Shown piece by piece: positions 35,501-47,805 of a DNA stretch of 64,000 nt. Numbering within the stretch: position 1 is the first letter of the stretch; every line of letters starts with the position of its first letter. Made by a program: the position numbers and the translations under genes. This DNA is from Ilyonectria destructans (Eukaryota > Ascomycota > Sordariomycetes > Hypocreales > Nectriaceae): NCBI GenBank assembly GCA_020740775.1, contig JAHEWK010000008.1, positions 62,001-126,000 of the forward strand, written 5' to 3'. The notes below the pieces were generated by a model. The model searched no databases. It had not been told where the DNA came from and was given only the letters and a program-made list of their open reading frames with translations.

Positions 35501-37155
35501 AAATGATCTTGACTTCATCGGTTTCATCGTGTTCGAAAACAAGCTTAAGCCCACCACTGCCGGTGTCCTAGAGGAACTGCTTGCATCCAACATTGGTGCG
35601 GTGATGGTAACGGGTGATAATATTCTGACAGCCATCAGTGTGGCGCGGGAGTGCGGTCTTATGGACCGTACTGCTCACTGCTTCGTCCCTCGCTTCGTCC
35701 AAGGTAAGTCGAACGAGCCTTGAAACAGTGTAACCGATGCTAACCATTAGGTGATTGTCGTGATGCCAAGGCTCAACTGCGATGGGAGAGCATTGACAAC
35801 AATCTGTACTGCCTGGATGAATCTACGCTACTGGTGAGTATGCCTTTTTGTGATCTAAAGAACTCTCTAACATAAACAGCCCCAAACTGTTCCACCGGAA
35901 GGTGATGCATCGCTGCCGTATGATATTTCGAATCTGCGTAATTATTCGTTGGCAGTCAGCGGAGATGTGTTTCGCTGGATTGTAGACTACGGATCCCCGC
36001 AGGTCCTCCAAAGAGTTTGTTCATTACAACTATTTGTTTTGGCATTAGCTAACAGCGTTGAATAGATGCTCGTGACCGGGAAAGTCTTTGCGAGGATGTC
36101 GCCAGATGAGAAGCATGAGCTGGTTGAGAAACTTCAAAGCATCGATTACACCTGCGGCTTTTGTGGAGATGGAGCCAACGACTGCGGAGCTCTAAAGGCA
36201 GCAGATGTCGGTATCTCACTGTCCGAAGCTGAAGCCTCCGTGGCAGCTCCGTTCACCTCGAGGGTGTTTGATATCCGTTGTGTGCTCGAGGTCATCAAGT
36301 ACGTCAACATGTGTGCTCATTCATGGACTGGCTAACACGAAACAGGGAGGGCCGCGCCGCTCTGGTGACCAGCTTCAGCTGTTTCAAGTATATGAGCTTG
36401 TATTCGGCCATTCAGTTTACGTCGGTCACCTTCCTCTATGCCAAGGCTTCGAACCTTGGCGACTTCCAGTTCCTCTTCATCGATCTGCTCCTCATTCTGC
36501 CCATTGCCATCTTTATGGGCTGGGCTGGGCCAGCGCCCACTCTATGTCGAAAACGACCAACAGCGGATCTCGTCTCGCGCAAGGTCCTTACTCCATTGCT
36601 TGGATTGATGGTCGTATGCATTGCGTTCCAAGCTGTGACCTACGTGACGGTCAAGGAGCAGCCATGGTACATCCCCCCCAAGGTCAATCATGACGAACCG
36701 GATATCAAGAACTCGGAGAATACGGCGCTATTCCTAGTGTCATGCTTCGAGTATATTTTATCAGGTTTGATTCTCAATGCCGGTGCTCCCTTCCGACAGG
36801 GAACAACCCAGAACTGTGAGTGACGATGCCGAGGCAAAGTGCAAGAAATAGACAATACTGACTTGTTATAGGGCCATTTATGACTACAGTTACCCTAGCG
36901 ATGCTGGCAACGGTGTACATGGTTCTCACATCGTCTAAATGGTTGACAACCTTAATGGAGTTGACAAATATGAGCTGGGATTATGAGGTCTTTTTGATTG
37001 GCCTAGGCATTGCCTATCTCTTGGTGGCTTGGGGATACGAGAAGTACTTGTCTCTGCGGCTGGCCCGACTCATCGGGCACGCAAAGCAGCGAATCACAGG
37101 AGCGTCGAAAAAGCGGAAGGAGTACAAAGTCATTCTAGAGGCGGCCCGAGTGTAG
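32516..37155 (+). pseudogene. YPK9: P5B-type cation ATPase (Ypk9/ATP13A2 family), apparent frameshift
   Basis: Vacuolar/lysosomal P5B ATPase; ATP13A2 exports polyamines from lysosomes and yeast Ypk9 gives metal tolerance. Exons 32516-32656, 32726-33676, 33731-33865, 33919-33985, 34048-34179, 34239-35109, 35164 onward, then several more to stop 37155. Seen in order: acidic Ser-rich N-tail, membrane helices (YIFYILSCILTGGLAYLLF), actuator loop with LTGESVPVSKLP, the P5 helix signature PPALPAT, phosphorylation site [58 protein letters not shown] and the C-terminal helices. Reading breaks at 34663/34664: ACG is followed by TGA, where the family has PAT-L-T-I-G-T-N. One missing base fits, and both flanks are otherwise intact. 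It may be a real null allele or a sequencing error, so the pseudogene label is provisional. Confidence 0.85.
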
Positions 37156-37461
37156 ACCTTTGTACACAGAGTGTGACTGGGGCTGGCGTTGTATTCGGTG
37201 TAGCTACATAGAGGTATATAGGAGAGCGAGGGTGATGGTAATCTTCGGCCGATTGCATCGAATATTAAAATTCTTGAGATCGAAGTTGATCGGGGCCACC
37301 TAGCTCCTGCATGTCATGACGTATTTGACTTACAACTGGCATCGATTGTGGCGCATACGCCAGCCTACGTCTACGAAATACCGACAGCTACTTTCTGGTA
37401 ACTTTAATAACTGCACTGAACAACGTAGGAGCAGTTTGCAAGGGCATTTCGAAACATCAAT
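37156..37461. other. short intergenic gap
   Basis: 3' UTR of the ATPase gene and promoter of the methyltransferase gene. Nothing else seen. Confidence 0.5.
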
Positions 37462-38754
37462 ATGAATTACGGTCAATGGCTCCCAACACTCTCCCTTGGC
37501 GTGGATACCCTTATGAAACTAACTACGAGTAGATTGGATTTTGGACGGCGGGTATCTGCCACAGTCGGTGATTCGTGTGGGCATCCGACGGCAACTCCGA
37601 GATCGCATCCAATCCATCCAGACCACGTCTTTGGGAGATGGCATGGAGCGCAAGATGGCCTACTTAGACCAGCTGCGCACACGGCCTATGGCCATTGAGA
37701 CGGACAGCGCAAACACGCAACACTATGAAGTCGGTACTGGGATTTTGGCGGCGTGTCTGGGGCCGAGGATGAAATATTCGTCTTGTCTTTACCCAGAGGG
37801 CGGGGAGACGCTGGCCGAGGCCGAAGTTGCTATGCTGAAGTCTTACATGGTCAAGGCAGAGTTGGAGGACGGCATGAGCATACTGGACTTGGGGTGAGCG
37901 ACCAAGCCTGAAGGTGAACGAGAAGGCTTATGGTAACTAACAAGTAAATGTGATACGAATAGTTGCGGATGGGGATCTGGAGCTCTTTACTTTGCCGAGA
38001 TGCTGCCTAAGTCGCACATCACGGCCTTCTCTAACTCGCGGACGCAGAAGGAGTACATTGACGCAGTGGCCAAGGCCAAGGGCTTCACGAACCTCGACGT
38101 TATCACAGGCAATGTCGTCGACTACGAATTCGAGGCCGAGTCGTTTGACCGCGTCGTCTCCATCGAGGTGAGCTGAAGTCTTTAGTCCAATATGAAATCC
38201 CTCTTAACGGCGGAGTCCGCAGTTGTTCGAGCACATGAAGAACTACGAGCTGCTCATGGCCAAGATTGCGCGGGCGCTGAAGCCTAAGGGTAAGCTATTT
38301 GTACATCTGTTTGCCCACAAGACGACCCCGTACGACTACGAAGAGGGCTGGATGACGACACACTTCTTCACGGGCGGAACGATGCCGTCGAGCGATCTGC
38401 TGTTGTACTTCCAACGCCACCTTCAGATTCAGCAGCAGTGGTGGGTCAATGGGCGGCACTATTCGCGGACATGTGAGGTGGGTGACGAGCGCATTTGCAG
38501 CTCTCCGTTGTCCCTGTCTTTCGGCTAGTTTGTCGTGGCTAACATCTATCGACTCTAGGACTGGCTGTTCAACATGACGGCAAACAAGGAGCAGATATGG
38601 CCGCACCTCGTAGAGACGTACGGAGAGGAGAATGCGTCGACATGGTATAACCGGTGGCAGATCTTTTACATGGCGTGTTCGGAGCTGTTCGCGTACAAGG
38701 GAGGAGACACCTGGGGAGTCGCACACTATCTGTTCGAGAAGCCGAGCGCGTGAA
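37462..38754 (+). CDS. SAM-dependent methyltransferase, cyclopropane-synthase/coclaurine N-MT-like
   Basis: Class I methyltransferase of the group containing bacterial cyclopropane-fatty-acid synthases and plant coclaurine-type N-methyltransferases; the substrate in fungi is unknown to me. The first exon is only 10 nt (37462-37471), giving M-N-Y-V with exon 2 (37530-37893). Three more exons follow to TGA 38752-38754. Motifs are [40 protein letters not shown], the SAM loop [46 protein letters not shown] and a conserved C-terminal [13 protein letters not shown]. There is no signal peptide. The start rests on a clean splice to the family N-terminus. Confidence 0.85.
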
Positions 38755-38886
38755 CTGTGTTTGTTGGTGTAGATTTTTCATTTTTCCATAGGCCCTATGT
38801 ACACTGCGCCAAAGCCCTCCCGTTGTTGGGCGAGGCGCCAACCTTGTTGCGGTCGTAGCAGGAATAATAGTACATGCCGTCGTCGT

Positions 38887-39222
38887 TTAGTGATCCCAGG
38901 GGTGCTTAAGACCCATCAGGACCGCACCTGTGAGAAGATTCGCGTGAGTGATTGCGGACAGAGAGGTGCCAGTTGGCGGAGTAGAGTGAGAGGGACAGTG
39001 TTAACATACCTTCCTTCTTGGCACGGTACATGACCTGTAGTCAGGAGTAGCAATCGTCAGTTGAGCTGTCCACAATCATTCGAGATGTGTCTGGGCGGCG
39101 GAACTCACCCAGAACCACATGCCAGCACCCAGAGCCGTCGCGGTGATTCCGTAGATGCGTGGCAGGTGAGCCACCGGGGGCTTGGGGGGACCCGTGGGGA
39201 TACGGTGGTGGGAAGCGCCCAT
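38887..39222 (-). CDS. mitochondrial complex I subunit, NDUFB2 type
   Basis: Small single-span accessory subunit of NADH:ubiquinone oxidoreductase, inner mitochondrial membrane. Three exons, 39222-39109, 39034-39010 and 38927-38887, give 59 aa starting MGASHHRIPTGPPKPPVAHL. The membrane helix is IYGITATALGAGMWFWVMY, followed by RAKKEGAVLMGLKHPWDH at the C-terminus. The His-rich start and the KHPWDH end match fungal NDUFB2-type proteins as I remember them. The frame stays open upstream to an ATG at 39444, with an Arg/Ala/Ser-rich stretch that could be a presequence, so the N-terminus is uncertain. Confidence 0.75.
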
Positions 39223-40119
39223 GATGTTCGAAGTCGAAGTCGCTCGCGGCGGGCAGAAGGGAACGGGATAACGGCCGGAGGAGCTGGAGGCGCAGATCGA
39301 GTTAGCGGATCGGGGCGAATTGACGGTGTTGGCGACACGGAGAACAGGCAATTGACGTACTGGAAGGCCGATTGGAGCGGTGGCGAGGCGGGCGACGGCA
39401 GCACAGCTCGTGAGGCGGATGAGTTGAATGGGCGGCGACGGCAATGATCAATTAATCGTGGATGGAGTCGTCGAAGCCGGGCCAATACGGGCCAGGCTCT
39501 GCTTAGGTAAGGCCGGCGTCTGATTGGGTAGGGGACGGATATGCATATACCGAGATTTACGAGCTCTGCCGATGGACATCTGCGCTATAAAGCAGTATCC
39601 TTTTAAGAAGGGAGTACGTACTGGTGGGGTTATGCTCCTGCTTCCGAGCGGTGCCCAGTTCGGTGCCTACCTCTACCTAAGTCGGTGCCTACCTACTTTG
39701 TACCTGCCTACCCCGGCTCTGAGGTGAGGCAATGCGACGGTTGGTCTAAGTTACCACATTGCGCGTGTCTTCACCTTGCATCTATCAACGACCTCCCATC
39801 ACCAAGATTCAACCACCGTTGCCGCCCCCATTTATCTTCATTACCACGTGAATCGCAGCTTCTATTTAAACGCGTCTAATACTAGGGCAATCCCTAGCTC
39901 CTTTGCTTCTTTGTTCCGTTGCTTCCCTCTCCTTGTGCTGTTCCAACCAGCTGTTCCAACGACCGAGCGATGCTCTATTGAAACAGCCATCACCAGACGT
40001 CAGCATCGCTACCGTCAACACCGACCTCAGGCAGGTTTCAGAACAATAGCTGATATATACATACGCGACTCATACGAAGAATCTAAACATACGAACATAC
40101 GAATCCACGCATCCTGACC
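39223..40119. other. divergent intergenic, complex I subunit / E2
   Basis: Shared promoter region. CTACCT/TACCTACC-like units at 39665-39720 and CATACGA repeats at about 40059-40105 in the presumed leader of the E2 gene. The nearest 220 bp to 39223 could encode an N-terminal extension of the complex I subunit. Confidence 0.45.
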
Positions 40120-41238
40120 ATGGCGACACCCGCTCCCAGATTCAACACCAAGTCTCCTACCATCCGGCGCATTCGTCAGTCTCTCCCTCCCCAACCCCAC
40201 GCGCCTGGCCTCACTCCTACTGTTCCCACTCTCCAATTCCCGTTCAAGACGATCTACCATTCTGACACGGAACAGTCCGCGAAGCCGCCGAGATATCCAG
40301 CTCCCCCTCCGCCGACTACTCCGCCGAACCCCTCGAGTCCGACTTCTTCGAGTGGCACTTCACCCTACGAGGCCCCCCCAACTCCGTCTATAGCGATGGC
40401 ATCTACCATGGCCGAATCGTCTTGCCGCCGACATACCCCCTGCGTCCTCCTAGCTTTCGCTTCATGACCCCCAACGGCCGCTTTGAGGCCAACCGCGAGA
40501 TCTGCCTCAGCATCAGTGGGCATCACGAGGAGACCTGGCAGCCCGCCTGGGGCGTTCGGACAGCTCTGGTAGCGTACGTAGCCTTGCCCTGTTAGAAACA
40601 TCGACGACGAATCTCGCTATTCATGACCTGTTGCAATTGCTAACATGTCTTATTTTCTTAGGCTCCGAAGCTTCATGGAAACTGATGCCCGCGGCCAATT
40701 GGGCGGCCTCGAGACCACGGATACTGTACGCCAGCGGTTAGCGTCTGAGTCATCTGCCTTCAAATGCGCAGCATGCGGAAAGACAAATGGGGAGATCATA
40801 AAGGAGTGCGAGGAGAGAGCCAAGGAGGCCTCTTCGGCCGCCCAGGAAGTCGAGGTCCCCAAGGAGCTGAACATGGGCTGGCGAGACGAGATGGAGGCCA
40901 AGAAGAAGGCCCAGGCGAAACCCGAGCCTACCGCCGATGAGGCCGAGACTGCTGAGCTTGCCGAGGGCTTCGTCCAGACTGCTCCGAACCCTACCACAGT
41001 CGATCCTTATCCGGCAATCCCAGTACCTCCGGCCGATCAGGCCGTTCCCCAGCCGCCTTCGGGGATCCGGAACCCCACTCCCACCCGTACCACACCACTC
41101 CCCGCGGCCGCCGTAGCACCGCCTCGGCCAGCACGACTAGCTTCCGATGACGGGGTACCGCTCTGGTTGGATCGACTCATTGTGGTGATGGTTGTGCTTT
41201 TGGTCGCACTTGTACTAAAAATCCTCTTCGCTCTTTGA
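40120..41238 (+). CDS. UBC6: tail-anchored ubiquitin-conjugating enzyme, UBE2J/Ubc6 type
   Basis: ER-membrane E2 working in ER-associated degradation with membrane E3 ligases. Three exons, 40120-40174, 40276-40573 and 40662-41238, give 309 aa. The UBC fold starts at MATPAPRFNTKSPTIRRI, with FFEWHFTLRGPPNSVYSDGI, PPTYPLRPPSFRFMTPNGRF, the active-site Cys at about residue 95 in NREICLSISGHHEETWQP and GVRTALVALRSFM. A coiled charged linker with a CAACGK motif and a Pro-rich stretch lead to one C-terminal helix, LIVVMVVLLVALVLKILFAL, the tail anchor. The long linker is more like UBE2J1 than short yeast Ubc6, so the symbol is approximate. Confidence 0.9.
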
Positions 41239-41242
41239 GGGA

Positions 41243-41294
41243 ATACTGTGTTTTGGGAACTGTGTTTTGGGAACTGTGTTTGGGAACTATGTTA
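41243..41294. repeat. 14-nt tandem repeat, about 3.5 copies
   Basis: Units of ACTGTGTTTTGGGA, the third one base shorter and the fourth diverged, start five bases after the E2 stop codon, inside the presumed 3' UTR. Confidence 0.7.
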
Positions 41295-41506
41295 CGGGCG
41301 CCGGGCGTCTGCTATTATTATATTCATCATGGTTGGGCAAGCGAAATAGATATCCAATGCAGTGTTTTGCTTGTTATACAATTGATGCCATATCCCTGAC
41401 CGTCGCGTTTCTTCCCAAGCAGGTATCATGGTAATCCTACATGGCACATCTATATCCCTAGCCACCTTCCTCCTAATCAGAGACCTGTTCTGTTGTCTTA
41501 CACTCA

Positions 41507-44500
41507 TCACACCTTGCTCACGGCCTGGGCTCTTGACTGCCATGCCACCACCAACCACCACCATTCTCCCACCATCGGCCCCAGCCCATCCTCAGAATCC
41601 TTCAGCACACCTGTCGACTTCCCCCAGTTGATGATCATCTGTGCCTCGAACTCCTCCAAGATTGGCTTGAGAGCGCTGCAGATGCCCTCAATCGTCATGA
41701 GCCCTCTTGTGGCGTAGATGAAACAAAATGCCCCCAGGACGTGCATCCACCGGTTGAGATCTCGCTTCCCAAAGAAGTCGATCCACTGAGGCAGCTCACC
41801 TTGTGGACCTTCAGTCGGCGGCCCCGCCTCGACGGCCGTCTTGAGCACCTCAATATCCTCGTCGTATAGATACATGTCCGTGGGGACTGCTTCGAGGTTG
41901 AAGTGGTAGTATGACTTTGGATACTTCCGACTTTCATAGTTGCCCGGCTCGAAACCCATCGGGATACGCGGAACGCCAACTGGCACCAACCTGATCCTCT
42001 CAGAGGCGTTCAGGTTGGTCAGTGCCATGACTGACCCGTCGTCAAGTGTGTACGGTACTCTCAATGTCTCCCCACGACGGAAGATAGTGTCAAGCTTGGC
42101 CTTGAAGGCAGCCGCCTCTTGGTACTTGGCCTGCTGAGCTAGCTTTCCCAAAACGTACATGTACGACTCGTTCAGTCGATACGGTCTGCCACCGAGGGGC
42201 GGCTTTTTGCTTCTGCATATGACACGCTGTCGAGTCAAGTCATCAATTGCCTGCTTCAGAAGCAAGTTGTTTCTGTTTGCATCGCCATTCGCCAGCGTGG
42301 AGAACTTGTCCTTGATCTGCTGCACCGAGTACTGAGTCTCATTTGTGCAGCAAAGTGATCTGATCCAAGATCTAGTGACATCGAGGTCTGTGATCTTGAC
42401 AATTTGGCTGTTCCCGCTTTGCATCGTGCCCACAGCAAGAGCGGCGGGCCTCGCAGTCGCTGCCTCAAAGCGAGCAAACACAGAGGATTGGGGATGAAAG
42501 AACTTCTCTCTCCAGTCCTCATCGGGGCCAGGTACATCTTGGGAGGAAAATTGTTGGTCCAAAAGGCCCCTAGTTGACGGGAGTTGGACGCCCTCTTGAC
42601 GCGGGAGCTGCAGAGTCCACGCAATGATCGCCTGCCAGTCGCATTCCAGGGGCGCATCGAAGTCAATTTCAGGCAGCTCGCCCTTCTCGTATGCAACCAG
42701 GAACTTTTCCTGGAAGTCTTGGGTTAGTTTCGCAACGTAGGCCCCCTGCTCCTTGCGAGCAGACAGCCAAAACCGGCGGAGATGGTGAAGGTCGATTGCT
42801 GGGAATAATTTAAGCAGCAGGCCCCAGTCAATCGCCTTATCGGAGCCTCCCAGAAGGACACGAACGGCGATGAAGGCGGCAAGCAGCTTGTCCGAGTCAT
42901 CAATTGCATCCTTTCCTGCGGTACTGTCCTTAACAGTCTCGGATTTCCCTACTCCTGGGGGCAAGGATGTCAAGGACCTCGCCACAAGTTGAACACGCTT
43001 GGCCCGGAGTTGGTCTTGTCGATTGCTAAGCTGAAGACCAGTCGCATAAGGTCTGGTGGGCTCGACCACGCGCCTTCGGAATTTAGGCCAGACAAAGGTA
43101 CCTTCTTCATCACTGGACGACGAATCCTCAGAAACCTCATCATGTTGAGCAGAGACTTGGAAAGATTCCGGAGTGAGTTGCCACTCTGCAGGCCATGTTA
43201 GGGGCTCCGATGGCAACACCATCTCACTGCCTCTTCCACTAAAGAACCTGACGAAGATATTGTGAGGCCCTGTTGCACCAGGAGGAGCATTGATAAAGGA
43301 CTGGGCCCACGAGCGCTCCACATCTATGCAAGCGAACAGCCTGTCCAAGAATCGGTAATACTGTCCGGTACACGTTCTGGGCTGACGCTTGAGACCACTA
43401 AAAGCGGTAGTTCGGATCTCAATCTCCTCGACTATTGCTGCCCAGGAAAACCACATAGCGTCTGGCATCCAGCCCTTCAATGTATAACTGCCATCTTGGG
43501 TCTCAAAATCGACGGTACTGATGTATGGCCATGTACCGACAGAACCAAGGACTGAAATCGCCTTGTCAAATGTCATACAGACCGGCTCGCTGTCCGAGAC
43601 TAATCGCGGGTCCAGATATTCACTAACAGAGTCCTTCGAAAGACGACGGCGTTTGTGAACCCGCGCCGATTCATCGTGTAGATATGTGTTCGGCTCAAGG
43701 AACTGGATCCTTTCCAACGGTTCTTGGTTCAGCAAATACCCAGAGGGTCCCGACCACATGGGCTGTGGGATATAATCTTCCTGATCGGCACCAGCCCAGC
43801 TGACGTGCGTTCTCTTTCGTGGGCTACCCGGGGAAGAGGCGATGTCTGTGGCCCTTGCTTTTCGACGCTTTGATGGCAGAGCACCATCCACATCAAATTC
43901 GTTCATAGCCCTCTTTGCAGCAACTTGGGCAACGTAAACTGGAGCGCTCAAGGTCTCGACTTCATCCCCAAGCTTCCGACGTCCACGGCGACTTTCTTTC
44001 GCCGCCTCAACGCCAGGAGGCGCCGTAAATGGAGGTGGGACGTATGTCCGGGGATAGGCTTCCTTGATCATCTCCACCAAGTTCATAGCTTCTGCTGAGA
44101 ACGGATCTTGAGCACCCAGCACAATAATCTGACACTTGGAAAATATCCCCTTGCTGTCACGGAAGGCGTGCCAATGTTCGGCCGCGGCTTTGGTCTTGAA
44201 CATTTCTCGGAGCGCAGCTTGGGAGGCCTTGACAGTAGGAAGTGTCTCTCTCGGGAACCTCTCTCCCCACCGCGTTGTGATGGCATGCCACAGCCCACGC
44301 CCTCCAGGGAAAACGCCGGCCTGCTCCTCCAGGATCTCCTTGACAATCGCCGAGATGCGACTATTCCAAGTGACCTTAGGCAGCAGACTGTCGACAACGG
44401 TCGAGGGTGCTGATTTTCTTGCTGGTTTTCCTCCTGGCTCTATGTTTGCAAAGAACTCGCTACCAGGTTCATCCGTTGGTTCCAGTATCTTAGGCGGCGC

Positions 44501-47321
44501 CTCCTCTGTCTTTGGCTTGTCCCCCTTTGCAGGATGTTTCTTCCGAGCGGTTTTCGGAGTACCAGATCTTGATTTGGGACCTCCATTCAATCCTAAAACA
44601 GGACGCAACTGCCCGTCCTGACTTTGCACGAGGGCTCCGCCATTGGTGCTTGGTACCGAGGTTTTGCTTGGCGAGTCGAAGTTCATGGATGGAGGACGTC
44701 GCCATTCTGGAACCGCTTGAAGCGGACCTCCGGTGAGGCTAACGGAGGGCCGTGACGATAATCCTGGGGTGGCCATTGGCCGTTTCCGGGGTTGAGATTT
44801 CCTTGGGCTTGGCTCTCCCTCTGAATCTTCATCTTGATCCTTCGAGCCTGAATCCGATGCTACCGCGCTATTGTTTCGTGGAGTTCCAGAGGGTGCTGGC
44901 ATTGGTGTGGCTGGATCTCTCGTCTCCAAATTGGCCGGCTTTCGTCCACGTCGTGGCGTCGGCTCAGATGGGTCGAACGAGGGGTTACAAGGAGTCCTTG
45001 ACTTTTCTAAATGGTACTTCAGACCAATATCATTCTTCCAGGTACCACCGCATTTTTCGCACGTCCAAGGGCGGGCATCAGGGGCAGGCTCGCTGGGTCG
45101 TGCTGCCTGGGTTCCACGTCGTGGACGGCCACGTTTCTTCGGGGCAGGTTGGCTTATGTCGGAAGCGATACTCGTGTCAACCGCCACTCCAACCGGACTC
45201 TCTGTCACAAGCTCTGGGATTTTCCGTGGCGTCCTGGTTTTTCTCGCCTGAGACGGAATTGGTAAGGTTGGTTGTTCGGTCAGATCCTTCAATGCCTCAG
45301 CAGAAACCTTTAATGTCACGACAAGTTTGCCGGTATCGCATGTAGCGTGGAGTGTGTTGGTTTCATGATGGGTCGTTTCCAGCTGAAGAACGCTCTCCCG
45401 CTGAGGAGTGGAATCCTGTTGGCGGGTGCCGTTGTCCTGGGGTTTGATATCGTTCTGTGGCGTCTGGGGCATCTCTTCACTTTGTCTCGCTGCCTCTGGG
45501 AGAGTGTTGACTGACTTTGTCGGTTGTTTCTTTTTCGGGCGACCTTTCGATTTCCGATGTGTCACCCCCGGGGTGCACAAGTCAGTAAATGTAGCAGCGG
45601 GTTTCCTAGTCAATGCTGAAGCAGAGACTGGAGCAAAGCCATAGAAAGATCCAGGCGATGAATGTGTAGAGTTGTTGCCCATGCCTTCATCGCTACCCTC
45701 TTTCTGAGACGATTTTAGCGGTTCAGACCCATTGGATTGGTTAGGCGTCGGCGAGCAGCCTTTTTGAGTAAAGTATCGATAAGAAGCTATCTTTCCAACT
45801 CTTGTGTGCTCACTTCGTAATTGAAATTGTTTCAGATGAGGCGGCTGGAGGTTCGGGGTCGCCAAGGCAGAGGTCATCGATGAAAGATACCTGCTGAAGG
45901 ATGGACCTAGTGTTAACCCATAAACATCCGGGTTACTCAACCCTTTATCACCTAGTCGCTGAGCCATCTCTGCAATAGTGGCGGGAAGGGGCTTATCTAG
46001 TGACCATGGAGGGCTAGAAGATACCTCTGAGGCGTTGGTCGTTTGACCGAAGATTGACTTGCCATCAGTGCCTTCGCCGGCGGCGAGATCAGGGTTTCTT
46101 GAAGGCTTTGTTGTGCGCTTACCCGTGGCAAGGTATATAGACCAATCTTCGGCGTTGAGATCTCGGCCATACTTGATACAATCCTTGAACACTTTGTCAC
46201 CGAGTTTAGCGGCGACATACTGGATGACTCCTCGAGAGTTAAGAAATCGGCAAACTTTGGCCAAGACCTTCATCTGCCAACGCATTCCTAGTACTCCGAG
46301 TTTGGACTTGAGGTCCAGCATCCGCAACACACCCCATTCCTTGGAAACGGCCTGGATTGTGGTGGCCAGCGCCGTGTAATCGACAGATTCACCGGTCCAT
46401 CGGATGTGCCATGGGACCGGATCGAGGTTCGCAGCCAAAACCTGACGAGAAAGGTTCATCTCTGCGCGCGGCTCATCAATGGCATCTCCGTCCTTGGGTA
46501 GCGGTGGAGCAAACAATTTGAGCCACATCTTGCTTGTCTTGGTGCCTCGAACGAGGGTGGTTCTCTTCACAATGTACCGCTTTTTCAGCAAGGCGTCCGT
46601 CCGCTTCGGGACTGATCGCTTGTCTTGGTCAACAAGTCGACCGAGATCGCCTTGCAAAATTCCATGCATAGTCGTAGAGGCGATTCCAAGCAACAAGAGC
46701 CACTCAGATCTGGGTACTCGCTTGTAGTCGATGGCATGGCCTGTAAGCGATTCCCACATGGTTTCCTCAGAGGCGTACACCCGAACATGGTCCCCAGATT
46801 TCTGGGGATTGGCCGTTCCCGGAGAGGCGGCATCTTCTTCGTCTAGTGGTGATGGAGGTTGCGACAGAGCCAACACCTCGTCCAAAGACAAGTGGTTGTA
46901 GTTCCTCTCGGGACCGATGGATACGTCCCTCCTTGCTGCCAGCCATTTCCAGATGGTGGAGGCAGTGCGTTGGCGGAAGCCAGAGTCTTCATTTTGAAGG
47001 GGTGGATGATGTTCAGTTTGGCCAGGAGCGGCGTGCTGAGATCCGGAAGGATTATGGATGGCATCAACAAGGTCGCTCACAGAACACCCTATGGGAGAGA
47101 ACTGGGTCAGCGTCGAATTCTCATGACGGCCCCCAAACCTGAGCTGGATTTGGCAGTCATAGCAGCAGCGTCCGCGCAACTACCACCAAAACCCACGCGA
47201 CCAGGTAATTCCTGGAAGTCGACCTCTGGTGAAGCCATAACAACAGTGACTTACCCTGCTCGCCGCCGCAGGAGATGAGCAGCAAGAGCGCCGCGATCAA
47301 GCCCTCGAGCTCCGAAGCCAT
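41507..47321 (-). CDS. TFC3: TFIIIC subunit Tfc3 (B-block binding, tau138)
   Basis: Largest TFIIIC subunit, which binds the B box of tRNA genes for RNA polymerase III. Two exons, 47321-47255 and 47088-41507, give 1,882 aa. The short first exon reads MASELEGLIAALLLLISCGG; splicing into GCSVSDLVDAIHNP gives the usual winged-helix start. Winged-helix segments follow (SEWLLLLGIASTTMHGILQ, MLDLKSKLGVLGMRWQMKVL). A disordered basic middle contains one C2H2 finger, WTCEKCGGTWKNDIGLKYH. Further conserved segments are SRISAIVKEILEEQAGVFPGG and the C-terminal half from KAISVLGSVGTWPY through DDLTRQRVICRSKKPPLGGR to PQWIDFFGKRDLNRWMHVLG. The C-terminus ends QAVSKV. A long exon with no disruptions. Confidence 0.9.
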
Positions 47322-47805
47322 GGTCTCTCAGGATCCGAGGTGTTCATTCTTGGCGAAAAACGCAACTGAAAAAGTGTCGATGAGAAATGTGTCTGGGCGC
47401 GAATTGAACCGAGAACCCAGCGCGATGGCAAAGACTGTAACTTTTTTTTTGCTTGTTGCTGCAGCTTGACGATGATGTGGGGATGGCGGGGTGCCACTGG
47501 GAGACGCGATCGTCCAAAACGTTTAGACCCGTATGACCACGATGACGTAAGCCGCCGGACCCTGGTAACTGACTTCGACGAGAAGTTGCATTCAGCTAAT
47601 CAGAGTGCATAATCACGGACGACGTTGAAGGCCAGACAGGGTGGTCGACGGCTAATGAAATCCATGTTCACGGATAGTACGGAGACATTCACAGACACGT
47701 TCGCGCAAATAGAAGAAGAATTGTTCAACAAAGAAAGCTCCACAGCTCAGCTAAGAAGCTTTTATTCAATTTTCAACCGCTCATCTAACCTCCGAGTACC
47801 GCGCA
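47322..47805. other. intergenic TFC3 / coiled-coil protein
   Basis: TFC3 promoter and the 3' UTR of the next gene. A T9-10 run lies near 47441-47450. No gene seen. Confidence 0.5.

Noticed and set aside
47390..47450. Possible tRNA B box followed by a T-run at the TFC3 start
   Set aside because: The B-box-like sequence is on the opposite strand to the T-run, and the T-stem does not pair.
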